Under the pieces are notes generated by a model. That model searched no databases. It had not been told where the DNA came from and was given only the letters and a program-made list of their open reading frames with translations. The position numbers and the translations under genes were made by a program. Source: Rhodococcus qingshengii JCM 15477 (lineage in GTDB: Bacteria > Actinomycetota > Actinomycetes > Mycobacteriales > Mycobacteriaceae). From it: DNA of 64,000 nt. The stretch spans positions 2,462,501 to 2,526,500 of the forward strand of contig NZ_CP096563.1 in NCBI RefSeq assembly GCF_023221595.1, given 5' to 3'. Positions 28,703-41,045 of this stretch are shown piece after piece; position 1 is the first letter of the stretch, and each line of letters opens with the position of its first letter.

Positions 28703-29932
28703 ATGACTCTGCCTGCACACAGTGCCCACGCCGGATTTCCGGTGTACCTCGATCATGCCGCCACGACTCCGATGTCGGCAGCCGCTATCGAGGCGATGAC
28801 CGATACCTTCAAAACCGTGGGTAACGCGTCCTCGCTGCACGGCTCCGGCCGTGCGGCCCGGCGCCGCGTCGAGGAATCGCGGGAATCGATCGCCGCCAGC
28901 CTGGGTGCGCGGCCGTCGGAGGTCATCTTCACCTCCGGAGGCACCGAGAGCGACAATCTCGCGGTCAAGGGCATCTACTGGGCTCGCCGTGACGCAGACC
29001 CGCGACGCACTCGCATCCTGGCCAGCTCCGTCGAGCATCATGCTGTGCTCGACGCCGTCGAGTGGCTCGAGCAGCACGAGGGCGCGCGCGTGACGTGGTT
29101 GCCGGTCGACGAGAACGGTGTCGTCGATCCGCAGACCTTGCGTGACGAGCTTTCCGTCCACGCCGACGAGGTAGCACTCGTGACGGTGATGTGGGCCAAC
29201 AACGAGGTCGGCTCGATCATGCCGATCGTGGAGTTGGCGGAGATTTCGGCTGAGTTCGAGATTCCGATGCACAGCGACGCGGTTCAGGCCGTTGCGCAAT
29301 TGCCGGTCGATTTCGCGGCGAGCAAATTGTCCGCGCTGAGCATCGCGGCGCACAAGTTCGGTGGTCCGCACGGCGTCGGCGCACTGCTGCTCGGACGCCA
29401 GGTTCCGTGTGTGCCGCTCCTTCACGGCGGCGGACACGAACGTGATCTGCGTTCGGGCACTCCGGATACTGCGGGCGTTGTCGGGATGGCTGCGGCGCTG
29501 CGCGCAAACGTCGAGAACTTCGATTCCAGCACAAGGGAATTGGCGCAGTTGCGTGACCGTTTGATCGACGGAGTCCTGGAGATTCTTCCCGAGTCGGTGC
29601 TCAACGGCCCGACCGGATCCGATCGGCTTCCCGGTAACGCGCACTTCACCTTCCCCGGCTGCGAGGGCGATTCGTTGCTGATGCTGCTCGACGCCGCCGG
29701 TATCGAATGTTCCACCGGTTCGGCCTGCACCGCCGGTGTGGCCAGAGCCAGCCATGTCTTGATCGCGATGGGCGTCGAATCGCCCGTCGCGCGTGGCTCA
29801 CTGAGATTTTCGCTCGGACATACGTCGAGTGTCACCGATGTGGACGCGCTCATCGCTGCGCTTCCACAAGTAGTAGAGCGCGCTCGGGCCGCCGGTCTTG
29901 CCGGTGCCGGTTCGCGTGGAGGGGATCGCTGA
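28703..29932 (+). CDS. iscS: Cysteine desulfurase (IscS-like)
   Basis: A 409-residue class V aminotransferase-fold PLP enzyme that takes sulfur from cysteine. The N-terminus [19 protein letters not shown], the PLP lysine in [10 protein letters not shown] and the catalytic cysteine loop [11 protein letters not shown] are intact. It likely supplies sulfur to the MnmA thiolase encoded directly downstream (ATG overlaps the TGA), and possibly to Fe-S clusters; Rv3025c is the counterpart. No iscU or suf genes are nearby. ATG 28703 is chosen; a GTG at 28679 is in frame. TATCCT about ten bases before ATG is a possible -10. Confidence 0.93.
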   Translation: MTLPAHSAHAGFPVYLDHAATTPMSAAAIEAMTDTFKTVGNASSLHGSGRAARRRVEESRESIAASLGARPSEVIFTSGGTESDNLAVKGIYWARRDADPRRTRILASSVEHHAVLDAVEWLEQHEGARVTWLPVDENGVVDPQTLRDELSVHADEVALVTVMWANNEVGSIMPIVELAEISAEFEIPMHSDAVQAVAQLPVDFAASKLSALSIAAHKFGGPHGVGALLLGRQVPCVPLLHGGGHERDLRSGTPDTAGVVGMAAALRANVENFDSSTRELAQLRDRLIDGVLEILPESVLNGPTGSDRLPGNAHFTFPGCEGDSLLMLLDAAGIECSTGSACTAGVARASHVLIAMGVESPVARGSLRFSLGHTSSVTDVDALIAALPQVVERARAAGLAGAGSRGGDR

Positions 29933-31044
29933 TGCGAGTACTCGCAGCCATGAGCGGAGGTGTCGACTCCGCTGTCGCCGCCGCCCGCGCTGTCGCCGCC
30001 GGACACGACGTCGTCGGCGTTCATCTTGCTTTGTCCACGGCGCCGGGCGCATTGCGGACGGGTTCGCGTGGATGCTGCTCGAAGGAAGATGCCGGCGACG
30101 CCAGGCGCGCCGCCGACGTTCTCGGAATACCCTTCTATGTCTGGGATTTCGCCGATCGCTTCAAGGAAGACGTGATCGACGACTTCGTGGCGTCGTACGC
30201 AGCGGGTGAGACCCCCAATCCGTGCCTGCGCTGCAACGAGAAGATCAAGTTCACCGCACTCGCCGACCGTGCAGTCGCTCTCGGCTTCGATGCCGTGGCG
30301 ACCGGTCATTACGCGCGCCTCGAAGACGGCGTCCTACGCCGGGCGGTCGACGCGGACAAGGACCAGTCGTATGTCCTCGGTGTGCTGACGGCTGATCAGC
30401 TTTCGCGAGCGATGTTCCCGATCGGTGACACACCGAAAGAACAGATCCGCGAGGAAGCCGCCGAGCGCGGTCTGGCTGTGGCGAACAAGCCTGACAGCCA
30501 TGACATCTGCTTCATCCCGACCGGCGATACCCGAGCATTCCTGGGTGCGCGCATCGGCGTTCGTCCGGGAAGCGTCGTCGACGCCGATTCTGGTGAGGTC
30601 CTCGCTGCACACGACGGCGTACACGGCTTCACGATCGGACAGCGCAAGGGCCTCGGCGTCGAAGGTCCCGCAGGTGACGGCCGTCCGCGGTACGTGACCG
30701 CGATCGAGCCCGAAACCGGAACGGTGCGAGTCGGTTCGGCCAAGAATCTCGACGTCTGGGCCATCTCGGCGCAGCGTGCGATCTGGACCTCGGGCCAGGC
30801 GCCGGAGGGCCCCGTCGAATGCATGGTGCAGGTCCGTGCGCACGGCGGACTTGCGCAGGCCGTTGCGGAGGCCGTCGACGACGGTACTTCGGGCGGCGGC
30901 ATCTCCATTTCGTTGCGCGAACCACTGACCGGCGTCGCGAAGGGCCAGGCCGTCGTGTTGTATCGCCCCGACCGCGAACTGGGTGACCAGGTCCTCGGCA
31001 GTGGCACCATCTCGGGCACCGAATCCGAGCCGAACACACTGTGA
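29932..31044 (+). CDS. mnmA: tRNA-specific 2-thiouridylase
   Basis: A 370-residue enzyme that installs 2-thiouridine at the wobble base of tRNA-Lys, -Glu and -Gln. PP-loop [11 protein letters not shown] at the start; catalytic cysteines in [12 protein letters not shown] and [10 protein letters not shown]; the C-terminal beta-barrel domain follows. Its start overlaps the stop of the cysteine desulfurase, its sulfur donor. Two cognate-type tRNA genes (Gln, Glu) happen to lie at 63.3-63.6 kb. The stop overlaps the GTG of the MetE-like gene by four bases. Confidence 0.95.
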   Translation: MRVLAAMSGGVDSAVAAARAVAAGHDVVGVHLALSTAPGALRTGSRGCCSKEDAGDARRAADVLGIPFYVWDFADRFKEDVIDDFVASYAAGETPNPCLRCNEKIKFTALADRAVALGFDAVATGHYARLEDGVLRRAVDADKDQSYVLGVLTADQLSRAMFPIGDTPKEQIREEAAERGLAVANKPDSHDICFIPTGDTRAFLGARIGVRPGSVVDADSGEVLAAHDGVHGFTIGQRKGLGVEGPAGDGRPRYVTAIEPETGTVRVGSAKNLDVWAISAQRAIWTSGQAPEGPVECMVQVRAHGGLAQAVAEAVDDGTSGGGISISLREPLTGVAKGQAVVLYRPDRELGDQVLGSGTISGTESEPNTL

Positions 31045-32063
31045 CGCAGCAGGTTTCCATCGGTGGTCTCGTCACCGGAATCGGATCCTGGCCGGGCACG
31101 GATGCCCGCGAAAGTGCCGCAACCATCCTCGGTGAGCTGGGTGGTTTCCCGCATCTGGTGGAGTTGCCGAGCCGCGGTCTCGGTGCTGACATGGTCGGCC
31201 GGGCGGGGGCAATTCTGGTCGACATCAACCTCGACGCCTCGACCCGTGCCTATCGAGTCGTGCCTCGGAGGGGCAATGTCGCGAAGCGAGCCGAGGACTT
31301 TCTGAATCAGGATCTCGACGCGCTCGAGGAAGCCTGGGAGTCGGCGCGCTTGGTCGGCGGAGACCACGTCGTCAAGCTCCAAGCCGCCGGCCCGCTGACA
31401 CTCGGCGCCGAGATCGAAGTCGCAAACGGTTCGCGAGTTCTCGTCGACCGCGGTGCGCTCCGCGACATCGCAGAATCACTCGGTGAGGGTCTCGCGCGTC
31501 ATGCGGCCGAGGTCACTCGCCGCACCGGCGCCGCAGTGGTGATCCAGTTGGACGAGCCGCAGATCGCGGCAGTTCTGGCCGGTTCGCTGCCTGGGCGCAC
31601 CAAGATGGAGAGCGTTCCGGCACTGCCGGAACCCGAGGCACTCGCCGTACTCGACTCGACGATCAGCGGTTGCGGACTGCCCACAATCGTCCACAGCTGC
31701 GGCACAGACATGCCGTGGGATCTACTGAGGCGAAGCCAGGCGTTCGGCGTGAGCTTCGACATGTCGCTCATCGGCTCACGCGATCTCGACGGTATCGGCC
31801 AGTTGTTCGACGCCGGCAAGGAATTGGCGCTCGGTCTGGTTCCGTCCGTGGAGCCGGAAAAGCCGGTGACGTGGAAAGAGTGTGCGATGCCCGCCGTCAC
31901 ACTGGTAGATCGTCTCGGCTTCTCGCGTGAACTCCTGCAGACCCAGGTCGCGATCACTCCGCGTTGCGGTCTTTCGGGTGCGAACCTCGACTGGGCTCGT
32001 GCCGCCCTTCGGCTGTGTACAGACGTCGGAAAGGCATTGGTGGACGATCCGTCGGCGTTCTAG
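31041..32063 (+). CDS. MetE C-terminal-domain-like protein (Rv3015c-like)
   Basis: A 340-residue barrel protein related to the C-terminal, zinc-binding domain of cobalamin-independent methionine synthase. Typical segments: [32 protein letters not shown] and [15 protein letters not shown], the last two supplying the His/Cys and Cys zinc ligands. It lacks the N-terminal MetE half, so a full homocysteine methyltransferase reaction with folate is doubtful; methyl transfer from another donor is possible. Third gene of the cysteine desulfurase-mnmA unit, coupled by GTGA overlap. Confidence 0.82.
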   Translation: MTQQVSIGGLVTGIGSWPGTDARESAATILGELGGFPHLVELPSRGLGADMVGRAGAILVDINLDASTRAYRVVPRRGNVAKRAEDFLNQDLDALEEAWESARLVGGDHVVKLQAAGPLTLGAEIEVANGSRVLVDRGALRDIAESLGEGLARHAAEVTRRTGAAVVIQLDEPQIAAVLAGSLPGRTKMESVPALPEPEALAVLDSTISGCGLPTIVHSCGTDMPWDLLRRSQAFGVSFDMSLIGSRDLDGIGQLFDAGKELALGLVPSVEPEKPVTWKECAMPAVTLVDRLGFSRELLQTQVAITPRCGLSGANLDWARAALRLCTDVGKALVDDPSAF

Positions 32064-32104
32064 TGTGTGCGTTCCGATGTGAGTCGTGTGGTGTGTCGGT
32101 GTGA

Positions 32105-34225
<2,121 letters not shown>

Positions 34226-34272
34226 CTTTGTCCGATTTCTGAGATTGGTGTGCTGGGTGCGATAGTGACGCC

Positions 34273-34761
34273 ATGATCGAGATTCGTGAAGTTCTACCGG
34301 CTGAGTTCGAGACCGTCGGGGAGCTGACTGTGCAGTCGTACGTGGGTGGCGGATTTGTCGCCGGCGGATCGCCGTACGCGGAGCGCCTGCGAGACACCGC
34401 AACTCGGGTGGAGCAGGGCCGGGTGCTGGTTGCGGTTCTCGGTGACGAAGTCGTGGGCTCGTTGACGATTGCAGAACCCGGCACGCCCTTCGCGGATGTT
34501 GCGCAGAAGGGCGAACTCGAGTTCCGCATGCTCGCAGTCTCGCCGCAAGCTCGGGGATCGGGCGCCGGAACCGCATTGGTTCGCGCAGTGATCGCCGAAG
34601 CCTACGACCGCGGCGATCACTCGGTGGTCATCTCGACGCAGCCCGAGATGGTCGATGCCCGTCGTATCTACGACCGCAACGGTTTCGTCCCCGATCCCGA
34701 GCGGGCGTGGGAGCCGATTCGCGGTATGGAACTGACCGTCATGGTTCGCGGCCTGGCCTGA
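34273..34761 (+). CDS. GNAT family N-acetyltransferase
   Basis: A 162-residue single-domain GNAT protein. Motif A is visible as FRMLAVSPQARGSGAGTALV, binding acetyl-CoA, and motif B as ISTQPEMVDARRIYDRNGFV. The acceptor is unknown. GATAGT six bases before the ATG suggests its own leaderless promoter downstream of ligA. It converges on the ACT-domain gene with 13 bases between stops. A counterpart lies next to ligA in several related genomes, as far as I recall. Confidence 0.85.
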   Translation: MIEIREVLPAEFETVGELTVQSYVGGGFVAGGSPYAERLRDTATRVEQGRVLVAVLGDEVVGSLTIAEPGTPFADVAQKGELEFRMLAVSPQARGSGAGTALVRAVIAEAYDRGDHSVVISTQPEMVDARRIYDRNGFVPDPERAWEPIRGMELTVMVRGLA

Positions 34762-34774
34762 TCAGCCGGCCTGG

Positions 34775-35425
34775 TCAACCCAGTACCGTCGCCACGATTC
34801 CTGCGAGGTAGCCGAGGCGGGCTATCTCCGAAGGGCGGAATTCGGGCCCACCGGGACGACCGAGCATGAGGACTCGTTTGCCGGAGCCGAGAGGTGCGGC
34901 AGCGAGGCTGGTGTTCATGTCGCGCCATACGTCCGGAACCCAGTCGGCCTCGCCGTCGAGGGCGGTGGGCTTGTCCAGTGGCATCCACGGAATGTCGGTG
35001 GCGTGGGTTTCCGGCGCGCCGGCACTACCGACGACGCGGTACGCACCGTGCTTGCCGATGTCCGCGACGACGCACCAGCCGACTCGCAGTACACGCGGCG
35101 CGCCGTCGACGAGGACCTGTAGTCGATCGTTTCGGGCCGTCGCAACGGAATCTATGAGTTCGAGCTCGCGGTGAGTGTCGAGAATCCCGGCGTAGGGGCG
35201 GATCGAATCGACCAGCACGTCCGGTAGATGCTCGGCAGCGGTGATCAAGGTGTCGGGCAGCGCGCCCGGTTCGACGTCGACCACGAGGTCGTCGATGGCA
35301 AAACCGTCACCTCGTTCCACGACGTCGAGGGAGAGGATGTCTGCGCCCACGGATCCGAGAGCTACGGCGAGCGCGCCGAGGCTGCCTGGTCGATCGGGCA
35401 GTTGGACGCGAAGCAGGTACGACAC
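34775..35425 (-). CDS. ACT domain protein (Rv3013-like)
   Basis: A 216-residue protein beginning with an ACT domain (YLLRVQLPDRPGSLGALAVA, about 3-75), which normally binds amino acids. The remaining 140 residues have no recognised catalytic motif, although WCVVADIGKHGAYRVVGSAG looks like a compact domain. It may sense amino acids; the function is not known. Start GTG 35425 with AAAGG seven bases upstream. Divergent from gatC with 280 bp between, and matching Rv3013 in mycobacterial order. Confidence 0.83.
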   Translation of the reverse strand: MSYLLRVQLPDRPGSLGALAVALGSVGADILSLDVVERGDGFAIDDLVVDVEPGALPDTLITAAEHLPDVLVDSIRPYAGILDTHRELELIDSVATARNDRLQVLVDGAPRVLRVGWCVVADIGKHGAYRVVGSAGAPETHATDIPWMPLDKPTALDGEADWVPDVWRDMNTSLAAAPLGSGKRVLMLGRPGGPEFRPSEIARLGYLAGIVATVLG

Positions 35426-35705
35426 GTGCGTGCCTTTCGCTGATCGGTTCTCGCCCGGATCACGTCGACCCGGGCCTGACTCATCTTTGCACTTGCCCAA
35501 CCTGCGATGGTGGGCGCCGCGGCGGCGTCACGCCAGATGCACATGCTTGTCACACGAGCGAAACACACTGCGGGCTTTCGGCGTGGCGATCGACACAGTG
35601 AGCGTGCTCGTCGTTCGATACAGCGGGCGTGCTTACAGGTCTGTCGCGGCGAGCAACTAGGCTGGACCGGCAATGTTCACGTCCTCTTCCGAAAGGGGCC
35701 CCGCG

Positions 35706-36005
35706 GTGCCTGCCATCTCCCGTGACGAGGTCGCGCACCTCGCGCGGCTGTCCAGACTCGCCCTGTCCGATGCCGAACTCGACGAGTTCGCCGGTCAGTT
35801 GGATTCGATTCTCAACCACGTCAAGGTGGTCACCGAGGTTGCGGCCGACGACGTCCCGCCCATGGCGAATCCCAATGCCGTCACCAACGTGACGCGCCCC
35901 GACGTGATCGTGCCCGGGTTGACCCCCGAGCAGGCATTGTCCGGAGCACCCGCAGTCGAACAGGATCGCTTTGCGGTTCCGCAGATCCTTGGAGAGGGCG
36001 AATGA
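35706..36005 (+). CDS. gatC: Aspartyl/glutamyl-tRNA amidotransferase subunit C
   Basis: A 99-residue small subunit of the GatCAB amidotransferase that stabilises Gat[20 protein letters not shown] opens it and [19 protein letters not shown] near the end is the conserved wrap-around segment. GTG 35706 is preferred, with AAAGGGG eight bases before it. An in-frame ATG at 35673 would add 11 residues and lies nine bases after a TAGGCT hexamer, so a leaderless longer form is possible. gatA overlaps the end by four bases; gatB is 7 kb away. Confidence 0.93.
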   Translation: MPAISRDEVAHLARLSRLALSDAELDEFAGQLDSILNHVKVVTEVAADDVPPMANPNAVTNVTRPDVIVPGLTPEQALSGAPAVEQDRFAVPQILGEGE

Positions 36006-37480
36006 CCGATCTGACCACGCTGGACGCCGCTGAGCTTGCCGGCAAGATCCACTCGCGTGAGGTGTCCTCCGTAGAGGTCACGCAGGCGCATCTCGACCGC
36101 ATCGCGGCCGTCGACACCGAGTACCACGCCTTCCTGCACGTTGCAGGCGAACAGGCTCTCGAAGCCGCCGCAGCAGTGGACAACTCGCTCGCAGGCGGAA
36201 ACGAACCAGCTTCGGCACTCGCCGGCGTTCCGATCGCGTTGAAGGACATCTTCACCACGACGGACATGCCGACCACCTGTGCGTCGAAAATTCTCGAAGG
36301 CTGGGTCGCGCCGTACGACGCGACTCTGACCTCCAAGCTGCGCGCTGCCGGCATCCCGATCCTCGGCAAGACGAACCTCGACGAGTTCGCGATGGGCTCT
36401 TCGACCGAGAACTCGGCCTTCGGCCCGACGCGTAACCCGTGGGACGTCACCCGCATCCCCGGTGGCTCGGGCGGCGGTAGCGCAGCGGCGCTCGCGTCCC
36501 GTCAGGCCCCGCTGGCCATCGGCACTGACACCGGCGGTTCGATCCGTCAGCCCGCTGCGGTCACCGCGACGGTCGGAACCAAGCCGACGTACGGAACTGT
36601 CTCACGCTTCGGACTCGTCGCGTGCGCGTCCTCGCTCGATCAGGGCGGTCCCTGTGGCCGCACCGTGCTCGACACCGCTCTGCTGCACGAGGTCATCGCC
36701 GGGCACGATCCGCGTGACTCCACGTCCATCGACGCCCCCGTGCGTCCGGTGGTCGCTGCGGCACGTGAAGGTGCAGCCGGCGACCTGCGCGGCGTCAAAG
36801 TCGGTGTGGTCAAGGAACTTCACTCCGACAGCTACCAGCCCGGCGTCATCGCTTCCTTCGACGCTGCTGTCGAGCAACTCAAGGCTTTGGGCGCCGAAGT
36901 TGTCGAGGTTTCGTGCCCGAGCTTCGAGCATGCGCTCGCGTCGTACTACCTGGTGCTGCCCAGTGAGGTCTCGTCCAACCTGGCTCGCTTCGACGCCATG
37001 CGCTACGGACTGCGTGTCGACGACGGCAACATGAGTGCCGACCAGGTCATGGCGGCAACCCGCGCTGCCGGTTTCGGTCCGGAGGTCAAGCGCCGCATCA
37101 TGATCGGCACCTACGCACTGTCCTCGGGCTACTACGACGCCTACTACGGTTCGGCGCTCAAGGTTCGTACGCTCATCGCGCGCGATTTCGACAAGGCCTA
37201 CGAGAAGGTGGACGTACTGGTCTCGCCGACCAGCCCGTTCACGCCGTGGAAGTTGGGGGAGAAGGTCGGCGATCCGTTGGCCATGTACCTCTCGGACCTG
37301 TGCACGTTGCCGACCAACCTGGCCGGACACTGCGCGATGTCGGTGCCCTCGGGCCTGTCCGCGGACGACAACCTGCCGGTGGGCTTGCAGATCATGGCGC
37401 CCGCCATGGCTGACGAGCGCCTCTACCGTGTCGGTGCGGCCTACGAAGCTGCACGCGGCCCGATCGCGACTGCAGTCTGA
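36002..37480 (+). CDS. gatA: Aspartyl/glutamyl-tRNA amidotransferase subunit A
   Basis: A 492-residue amidase-signature enzyme that releases ammonia from glutamine for transamidation of misacylated Glu-tRNA-Gln or Asp-tRNA-Asn. The Ser-cisSer-Lys triad is visible: lysine in [10 protein letters not shown], and the serines in [18 protein letters not shown] with the following [11 protein letters not shown]. Coupled to gatC by ATGA overlap. No glnS was seen in this window, in keeping with the indirect Gln-tRNA route of actinobacteria. A conserved hairpin follows six bases after the stop. Confidence 0.97.
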   Translation: MTDLTTLDAAELAGKIHSREVSSVEVTQAHLDRIAAVDTEYHAFLHVAGEQALEAAAAVDNSLAGGNEPASALAGVPIALKDIFTTTDMPTTCASKILEGWVAPYDATLTSKLRAAGIPILGKTNLDEFAMGSSTENSAFGPTRNPWDVTRIPGGSGGGSAAALASRQAPLAIGTDTGGSIRQPAAVTATVGTKPTYGTVSRFGLVACASSLDQGGPCGRTVLDTALLHEVIAGHDPRDSTSIDAPVRPVVAAAREGAAGDLRGVKVGVVKELHSDSYQPGVIASFDAAVEQLKALGAEVVEVSCPSFEHALASYYLVLPSEVSSNLARFDAMRYGLRVDDGNMSADQVMAATRAAGFGPEVKRRIMIGTYALSSGYYDAYYGSALKVRTLIARDFDKAYEKVDVLVSPTSPFTPWKLGEKVGDPLAMYLSDLCTLPTNLAGHCAMSVPSGLSADDNLPVGLQIMAPAMADERLYRVGAAYEAARGPIATAV

Positions 37481-37486
37481 CCTGTT

Positions 37487-37534
37487 TGCTGTGCGCCTTT
37501 ATCAACCCCCCGCGGTTAATAAAGGCGCACAGCA
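37487..37534. terminator. Conserved hairpin between gatA and the convergent hydrolase gene (repeat family)
   Basis: 21-base arms at 37487-37507 and 37514-37534 with one mismatch (TTAATAAAG in place of TTGATAAAG) and loop CCCCGC. The sequence is otherwise the same as the copy behind etfA. It sits six bases from the gatA stop and three bases from the stop of the convergent gene, so it can serve both. Confidence 0.75.
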
Positions 37535-37537
37535 GTT

Positions 37538-38926
37538 TCAGGAGCAAGTTCTCAGGGCCGTCCCCTGATCGGTTCCGTAGCGATGGCCGTGACCGGCGGG
37601 GACACCGAGCGAACCGAGCATGTCGACGGTGGTCTGCAAGAACGTGACACCCGGGATCCACTGCGGGATCGGTGCATCTTGCACGGCACGGCTCAGATCC
37701 GGCTTCTGCGTCGCGAGGGCGGGGGACCACCACACCACCGGGTCGGAAGTGTTCGCTAGGACGGTTGCGCCGTCCGTCCGTGTCGCGCCGGCCGGGGGAC
37801 CTGCCCACAACACGTCGCACGGGACGATGGGACTGCCCTCGGACAGTGCGGCGCTGCCGCCGACGGCGCCGAGGCTCTGTCCGTAGAGGAACAGGTCCGG
37901 TCGATCCTCGGCGGGCATAGCGGCAATGTGGCTGCCGACGGCGGTGAACAGAGCGGTTGCCGATTCTTCGGCATCGTCGCGGCTGAACAGGAATGTCGCC
38001 CAACTGGGTGCGTCGGAGTATTGCTGCCCGACTATTGCGACGTCGCCGCCGAACCGTTGCTCGATACCGGCGACTGCATGCGTGTCGATCCACCCCGATC
38101 CGGTCGGAACGGCCACTACGACGCTGTTGCGGGCAAAGCCGCCGACGCGATCGAGTTCGCTCACCGCGAGAGCGGCACGTGATGCAGTGTCGGGTGCCGA
38201 ATCCAAACCGGCGTAGACACGCACCGAGTCTTCGCCTGCTGCGACGAACTTGCGTCCCTCCGCGCCCATCGACGTCCACGAGATGAGCGATTCGGAGCTG
38301 CCTGTCGCGGAGGCCGAAAGTGGCTGTGTCAGAGCGGTGTCGATGTACGCGTTGGACTTGTCGAACGAATCGGAGAGACCGTTCCACACGGCGGGACCGA
38401 CTACCAACTGCACTCCGAGAACACCCATGACCAGTGCGCCGACGCTCCGCGCGAAACCCATCCACCGCAGCGCCTTCGAAATTCCGATCCCGATGCCCCA
38501 GAGACCAAGTGCGGTCAGTGCTGCAATGCAACCCGCCTCCGCCCAGTGGAGAAGTCCGGCAGACGGTGCGCCCATCGCCGCTCGCAACGAGTTCTGCCAA
38601 CCGGCGGCGGCGAACATCGCAACTGCGGTGCCGGCAGTCGACAACCCGAACGCGGTGATGCGCCAATGACGTTCGTCGAATCGGGCCTTGACCCGGTCGG
38701 GGACGAGCCGACGGGCTACCGCGGAAAACGCCCACATCGCCAGTAGTCCGGCCGCGACGAGCAGACCGCTGAACACCCCTTGTAGTACGGCTGATCGCGG
38801 CAGGAGTCCGGGAGCCAGCGAGATGGCGGACATCGCTGCCACGGCGACGCTCGTGGACACGCGGGGGAGTGCGAGCGCCCCGACTCGGGCGAGGACGGGG
38901 GTCCGTGACGCATTCAGAACGCTCAT
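37538..38926 (-). CDS. Membrane alpha/beta-hydrolase (Abhydrolase_9 type)
   Basis: A 462-residue protein. The N-terminal half has four or five hydrophobic helices (for example GVFSGLLVAAGLLAMWAFSA and AALTALGLWGIGIGISKAL); the C-terminal half is a hydrolase domain with the nucleophile elbow YGQSLGAVGG and the stretch VLWAGPPAGATRT. This matches the actinobacterial family with an N-terminal membrane domain and a cutinase-like hydrolase. It may act on lipids or esters at the membrane. The start ATG overlaps the stop of the phospholipase-like gene by four bases, so the two are co-expressed. Confidence 0.82.
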   Translation of the reverse strand: MSVLNASRTPVLARVGALALPRVSTSVAVAAMSAISLAPGLLPRSAVLQGVFSGLLVAAGLLAMWAFSAVARRLVPDRVKARFDERHWRITAFGLSTAGTAVAMFAAAGWQNSLRAAMGAPSAGLLHWAEAGCIAALTALGLWGIGIGISKALRWMGFARSVGALVMGVLGVQLVVGPAVWNGLSDSFDKSNAYIDTALTQPLSASATGSSESLISWTSMGAEGRKFVAAGEDSVRVYAGLDSAPDTASRAALAVSELDRVGGFARNSVVVAVPTGSGWIDTHAVAGIEQRFGGDVAIVGQQYSDAPSWATFLFSRDDAEESATALFTAVGSHIAAMPAEDRPDLFLYGQSLGAVGGSAALSEGSPIVPCDVLWAGPPAGATRTDGATVLANTSDPVVWWSPALATQKPDLSRAVQDAPIPQWIPGVTFLQTTVDMLGSLGVPAGHGHRYGTDQGTALRTCS

Positions 38927-39597
38927 GCTGCAATCGCTTTCGGGGAGTAGGAGAACTCGTTCGACGGGTCGAGGCGCCGCGATCGCATCAGGGTGAAGCC
39001 GAAGGCGGAGACTGCCAGAACACCGGCCGTGCCGTAACCGAATCCCGATTCCGCGACCGGCGTCAGATAGCTTTGGCGCCAGGAGTTTCCGTTCACAGCC
39101 GTGACGGCTACATCGGCCATCGCGAAGCAATACCCTCGTGAGAGAAAGGACGTGCGGTCTTCACACGCGGCATGCATTCGCTGGTCGAGCTGACCGTCGA
39201 GGACCTGACGTGCCCACGGCCCCAGTTCCGTTCCATGCGAATGCGCGTAGCGGAGTAGGTCGTAGCCGAGATCGTGCGCTTTGCAGGCCGAGTCGAATTC
39301 GTCGGGAAGTGGGACCGGCGACGAGCAGTCGCCGTGGGGATTGGCGAGGTATCCGTCGACGACGGCGGGGGTGTAACCGGCGAATGCCGCAAAGTCCGCC
39401 GGGATGGTGGTCGCAGCGTCAGCGGCATCCGCAGTAGTCACGGTGGCGATCGCCCTGGATGCGTTCGAATTCTCGGTGCGGGGCGACTGGGCTCCGCTCG
39501 CTCCGGCAGTGACAGTGATCGCTGCCGTTGCAGCCAGCGCCAGGGCAGCCCAGGTGCCGGCGCTTCGAGAGAGGTCTTTCACCCGTGTGATCCGCAT
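38923..39597 (-). CDS. Secreted prokaryotic phospholipase A2-like protein
   Basis: About 224 residues. A signal peptide (WAALALAATAAITVTAGASG) is followed by a linker and a domain with NPHGDCSSPV and the catalytic CKAHDLGYDLLRYAH segment, as in the bacterial PLA2 family where the His-Asp pair activates water to release fatty acid from phospholipids. Further cysteines (HAACED, RGYCFAM) could form disulfides. A C-terminal hydrophobic stretch (GTAGVLAVSAFGFTLM) and a basic end suggest membrane anchoring. Start uncertain: ATG 39597, GTG 39606 or TTG 39621, none with a clear ribosome site. Divergent from the sensor kinase. Confidence 0.8.
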   Translation of the reverse strand: MRITRVKDLSRSAGTWAALALAATAAITVTAGASGAQSPRTENSNASRAIATVTTADAADAATTIPADFAAFAGYTPAVVDGYLANPHGDCSSPVPLPDEFDSACKAHDLGYDLLRYAHSHGTELGPWARQVLDGQLDQRMHAACEDRTSFLSRGYCFAMADVAVTAVNGNSWRQSYLTPVAESGFGYGTAGVLAVSAFGFTLMRSRRLDPSNEFSYSPKAIAA

Positions 39598-39690
39598 GCC
39601 GTTCACGCTATGAACGGACAATCCTGACGGTCATCGCTCTGTGGAGGGGTTCTCCGACGCGCATTCGGGTGAGAATTCCCTCCCCTGTGA

Positions 39691-39703
39691 TACCTCGGAG
39701 GTA
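39691..39703. promoter_or_regulatory. Short palindrome in the phospholipase/sensor kinase intergenic region
   Basis: TACCTC-G-GAGGTA, a perfect 6-bp inverted repeat around one base, in the 164-bp region between divergent genes. It lies about 47 bp before the -10 (TAGGCT, 39750) of the kinase gene. Possible binding site of the adjacent response regulator; unproven. Confidence 0.35.
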
Positions 39704-39761
39704 GGGGGATCTCACTCTGCAGTATGAGGACTTTCGGGGTTCGCCTTCATAGGCTTGACGA

Positions 39762-41036
39762 GTGATCAAGGTCCGTAGGAAGAACAAGGGTGCACCGGAT
39801 GTGCCCGCGCCGACATACGCCACCGCCGGGTCGATGCTGTCCGGCCTCGACGGGGCGGTCGTTCATTCGGAGAAAGTGCGTCGGGCAACCAGTTTCGTGG
39901 CCCGCGGTCAGTTCTGGAACATCGTCATCGTAGCGATCACTCTGATCCTCTATTCGATTGCCTGGCCGACACTGCAACTGACGCATCATGTTTCGCCGCC
40001 GATCATGCCCTTCGTCGCCGCGTTGGCTGCATTTCCGTTCGTCCTGATCCGGATCAACGCTCCGTTGGGGTGGGCGGTGTCGGCGGTCTCGGCGTTGATC
40101 ATCCCGTTGGTGTTCGACAACACTCCCGGTTACGACTACCCGTGGCAGGTCGTCCACATCATCGTGCTGATGTCGTTGCTGGCCGCAGTGAGTCTGCGGG
40201 CGCCCATTCAGGTTGTCGGTGTCGCCTGGATCGCCACAGTGCTGCTCTTCCTCGGCAACGCCCCGGGAAGCGACGGCGCCGGTTGGGCTGTCGGGCTGAG
40301 TGCCCTGGTCGTCTTCTGCCTGTTGATCCGCTGGTTGGTTCTCTCGCGCCGCCAGTTGGCCAAGCAGGAGGAAGTCAGTGAACTCGAACGCACTCGACGC
40401 ACGATCCTCGAGGAGAAGGCGCGGATCGCGCGCGACTTGCACGACATCGTGGCCCACCACATGTCGATGGTGGTCGTGCAAGCTCAGAGTGCGCCGTACA
40501 GACTCGATGCAGTCACTCCGGAGATCCGAACCGAATTCGAATCGATAAGTGAGACAGGGCGAGCAGCGCTCAACGAGATTCGTGGTCTCCTCGGAGTCCT
40601 GCGCAGCGACGGGGACACCGTGGTGACGGCTCCACAACCGGGCGTCGACCAGTTGGACGACCTGTTGCTCGGCAGTACCCGTGCCGGTTTGCCGGTATCG
40701 TGGCGAGTCGACGGCGATCGAGCGTCGGTCTCGGAATCCACGGGCCTTGCGCTCTACCGGATCATTCAGGAGTCGATCACCAACGCGGCCAGGCATTCGC
40801 CAGGCGGACCCATCGAGGTCGCCGTGGCCTTCGGTCCGCAATCGGTGAGCGCGCTCGTGAACAACGGACCTTCGCCATTGGGTGGCAATCAGCACTCGGC
40901 GTCGGAAACCACTGGTGGCAACGGAATCCGCGGAATGCGCGAGCGGGCTTCGGCGGTGGGCGGCATGCTGCTGGCAAACCGGCGACAGGACGGAGGGTTC
41001 GAGGTCCGGGCCGAGTTGCCGTCGATGCCCGCCTAG
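39762..41036 (+). CDS. Sensor histidine kinase (NarL/DesK class)
   Basis: A 424-residue membrane kinase. Five or so hydrophobic segments between about 50 and 195 form the sensor; the dimerisation/phosphoacceptor segment ARIARDLHDIVAHHMSMV carries the His; the HATPase_c domain follows with RIIQESITNAARHSPGGPI (N box) and GGNGIRGMRERA (G box). The signal is unknown. Start GTG with TAGGCT six bases upstream and no ribosome site, hence probably leaderless. The stop TAG also begins the TAGGCT in front of the response regulator gene. Confidence 0.93.
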   Translation: MIKVRRKNKGAPDVPAPTYATAGSMLSGLDGAVVHSEKVRRATSFVARGQFWNIVIVAITLILYSIAWPTLQLTHHVSPPIMPFVAALAAFPFVLIRINAPLGWAVSAVSALIIPLVFDNTPGYDYPWQVVHIIVLMSLLAAVSLRAPIQVVGVAWIATVLLFLGNAPGSDGAGWAVGLSALVVFCLLIRWLVLSRRQLAKQEEVSELERTRRTILEEKARIARDLHDIVAHHMSMVVVQAQSAPYRLDAVTPEIRTEFESISETGRAALNEIRGLLGVLRSDGDTVVTAPQPGVDQLDDLLLGSTRAGLPVSWRVDGDRASVSESTGLALYRIIQESITNAARHSPGGPIEVAVAFGPQSVSALVNNGPSPLGGNQHSASETTGGNGIRGMRERASAVGGMLLANRRQDGGFEVRAELPSMPA

Positions 41037-41045
41037 GCTGTCCGA

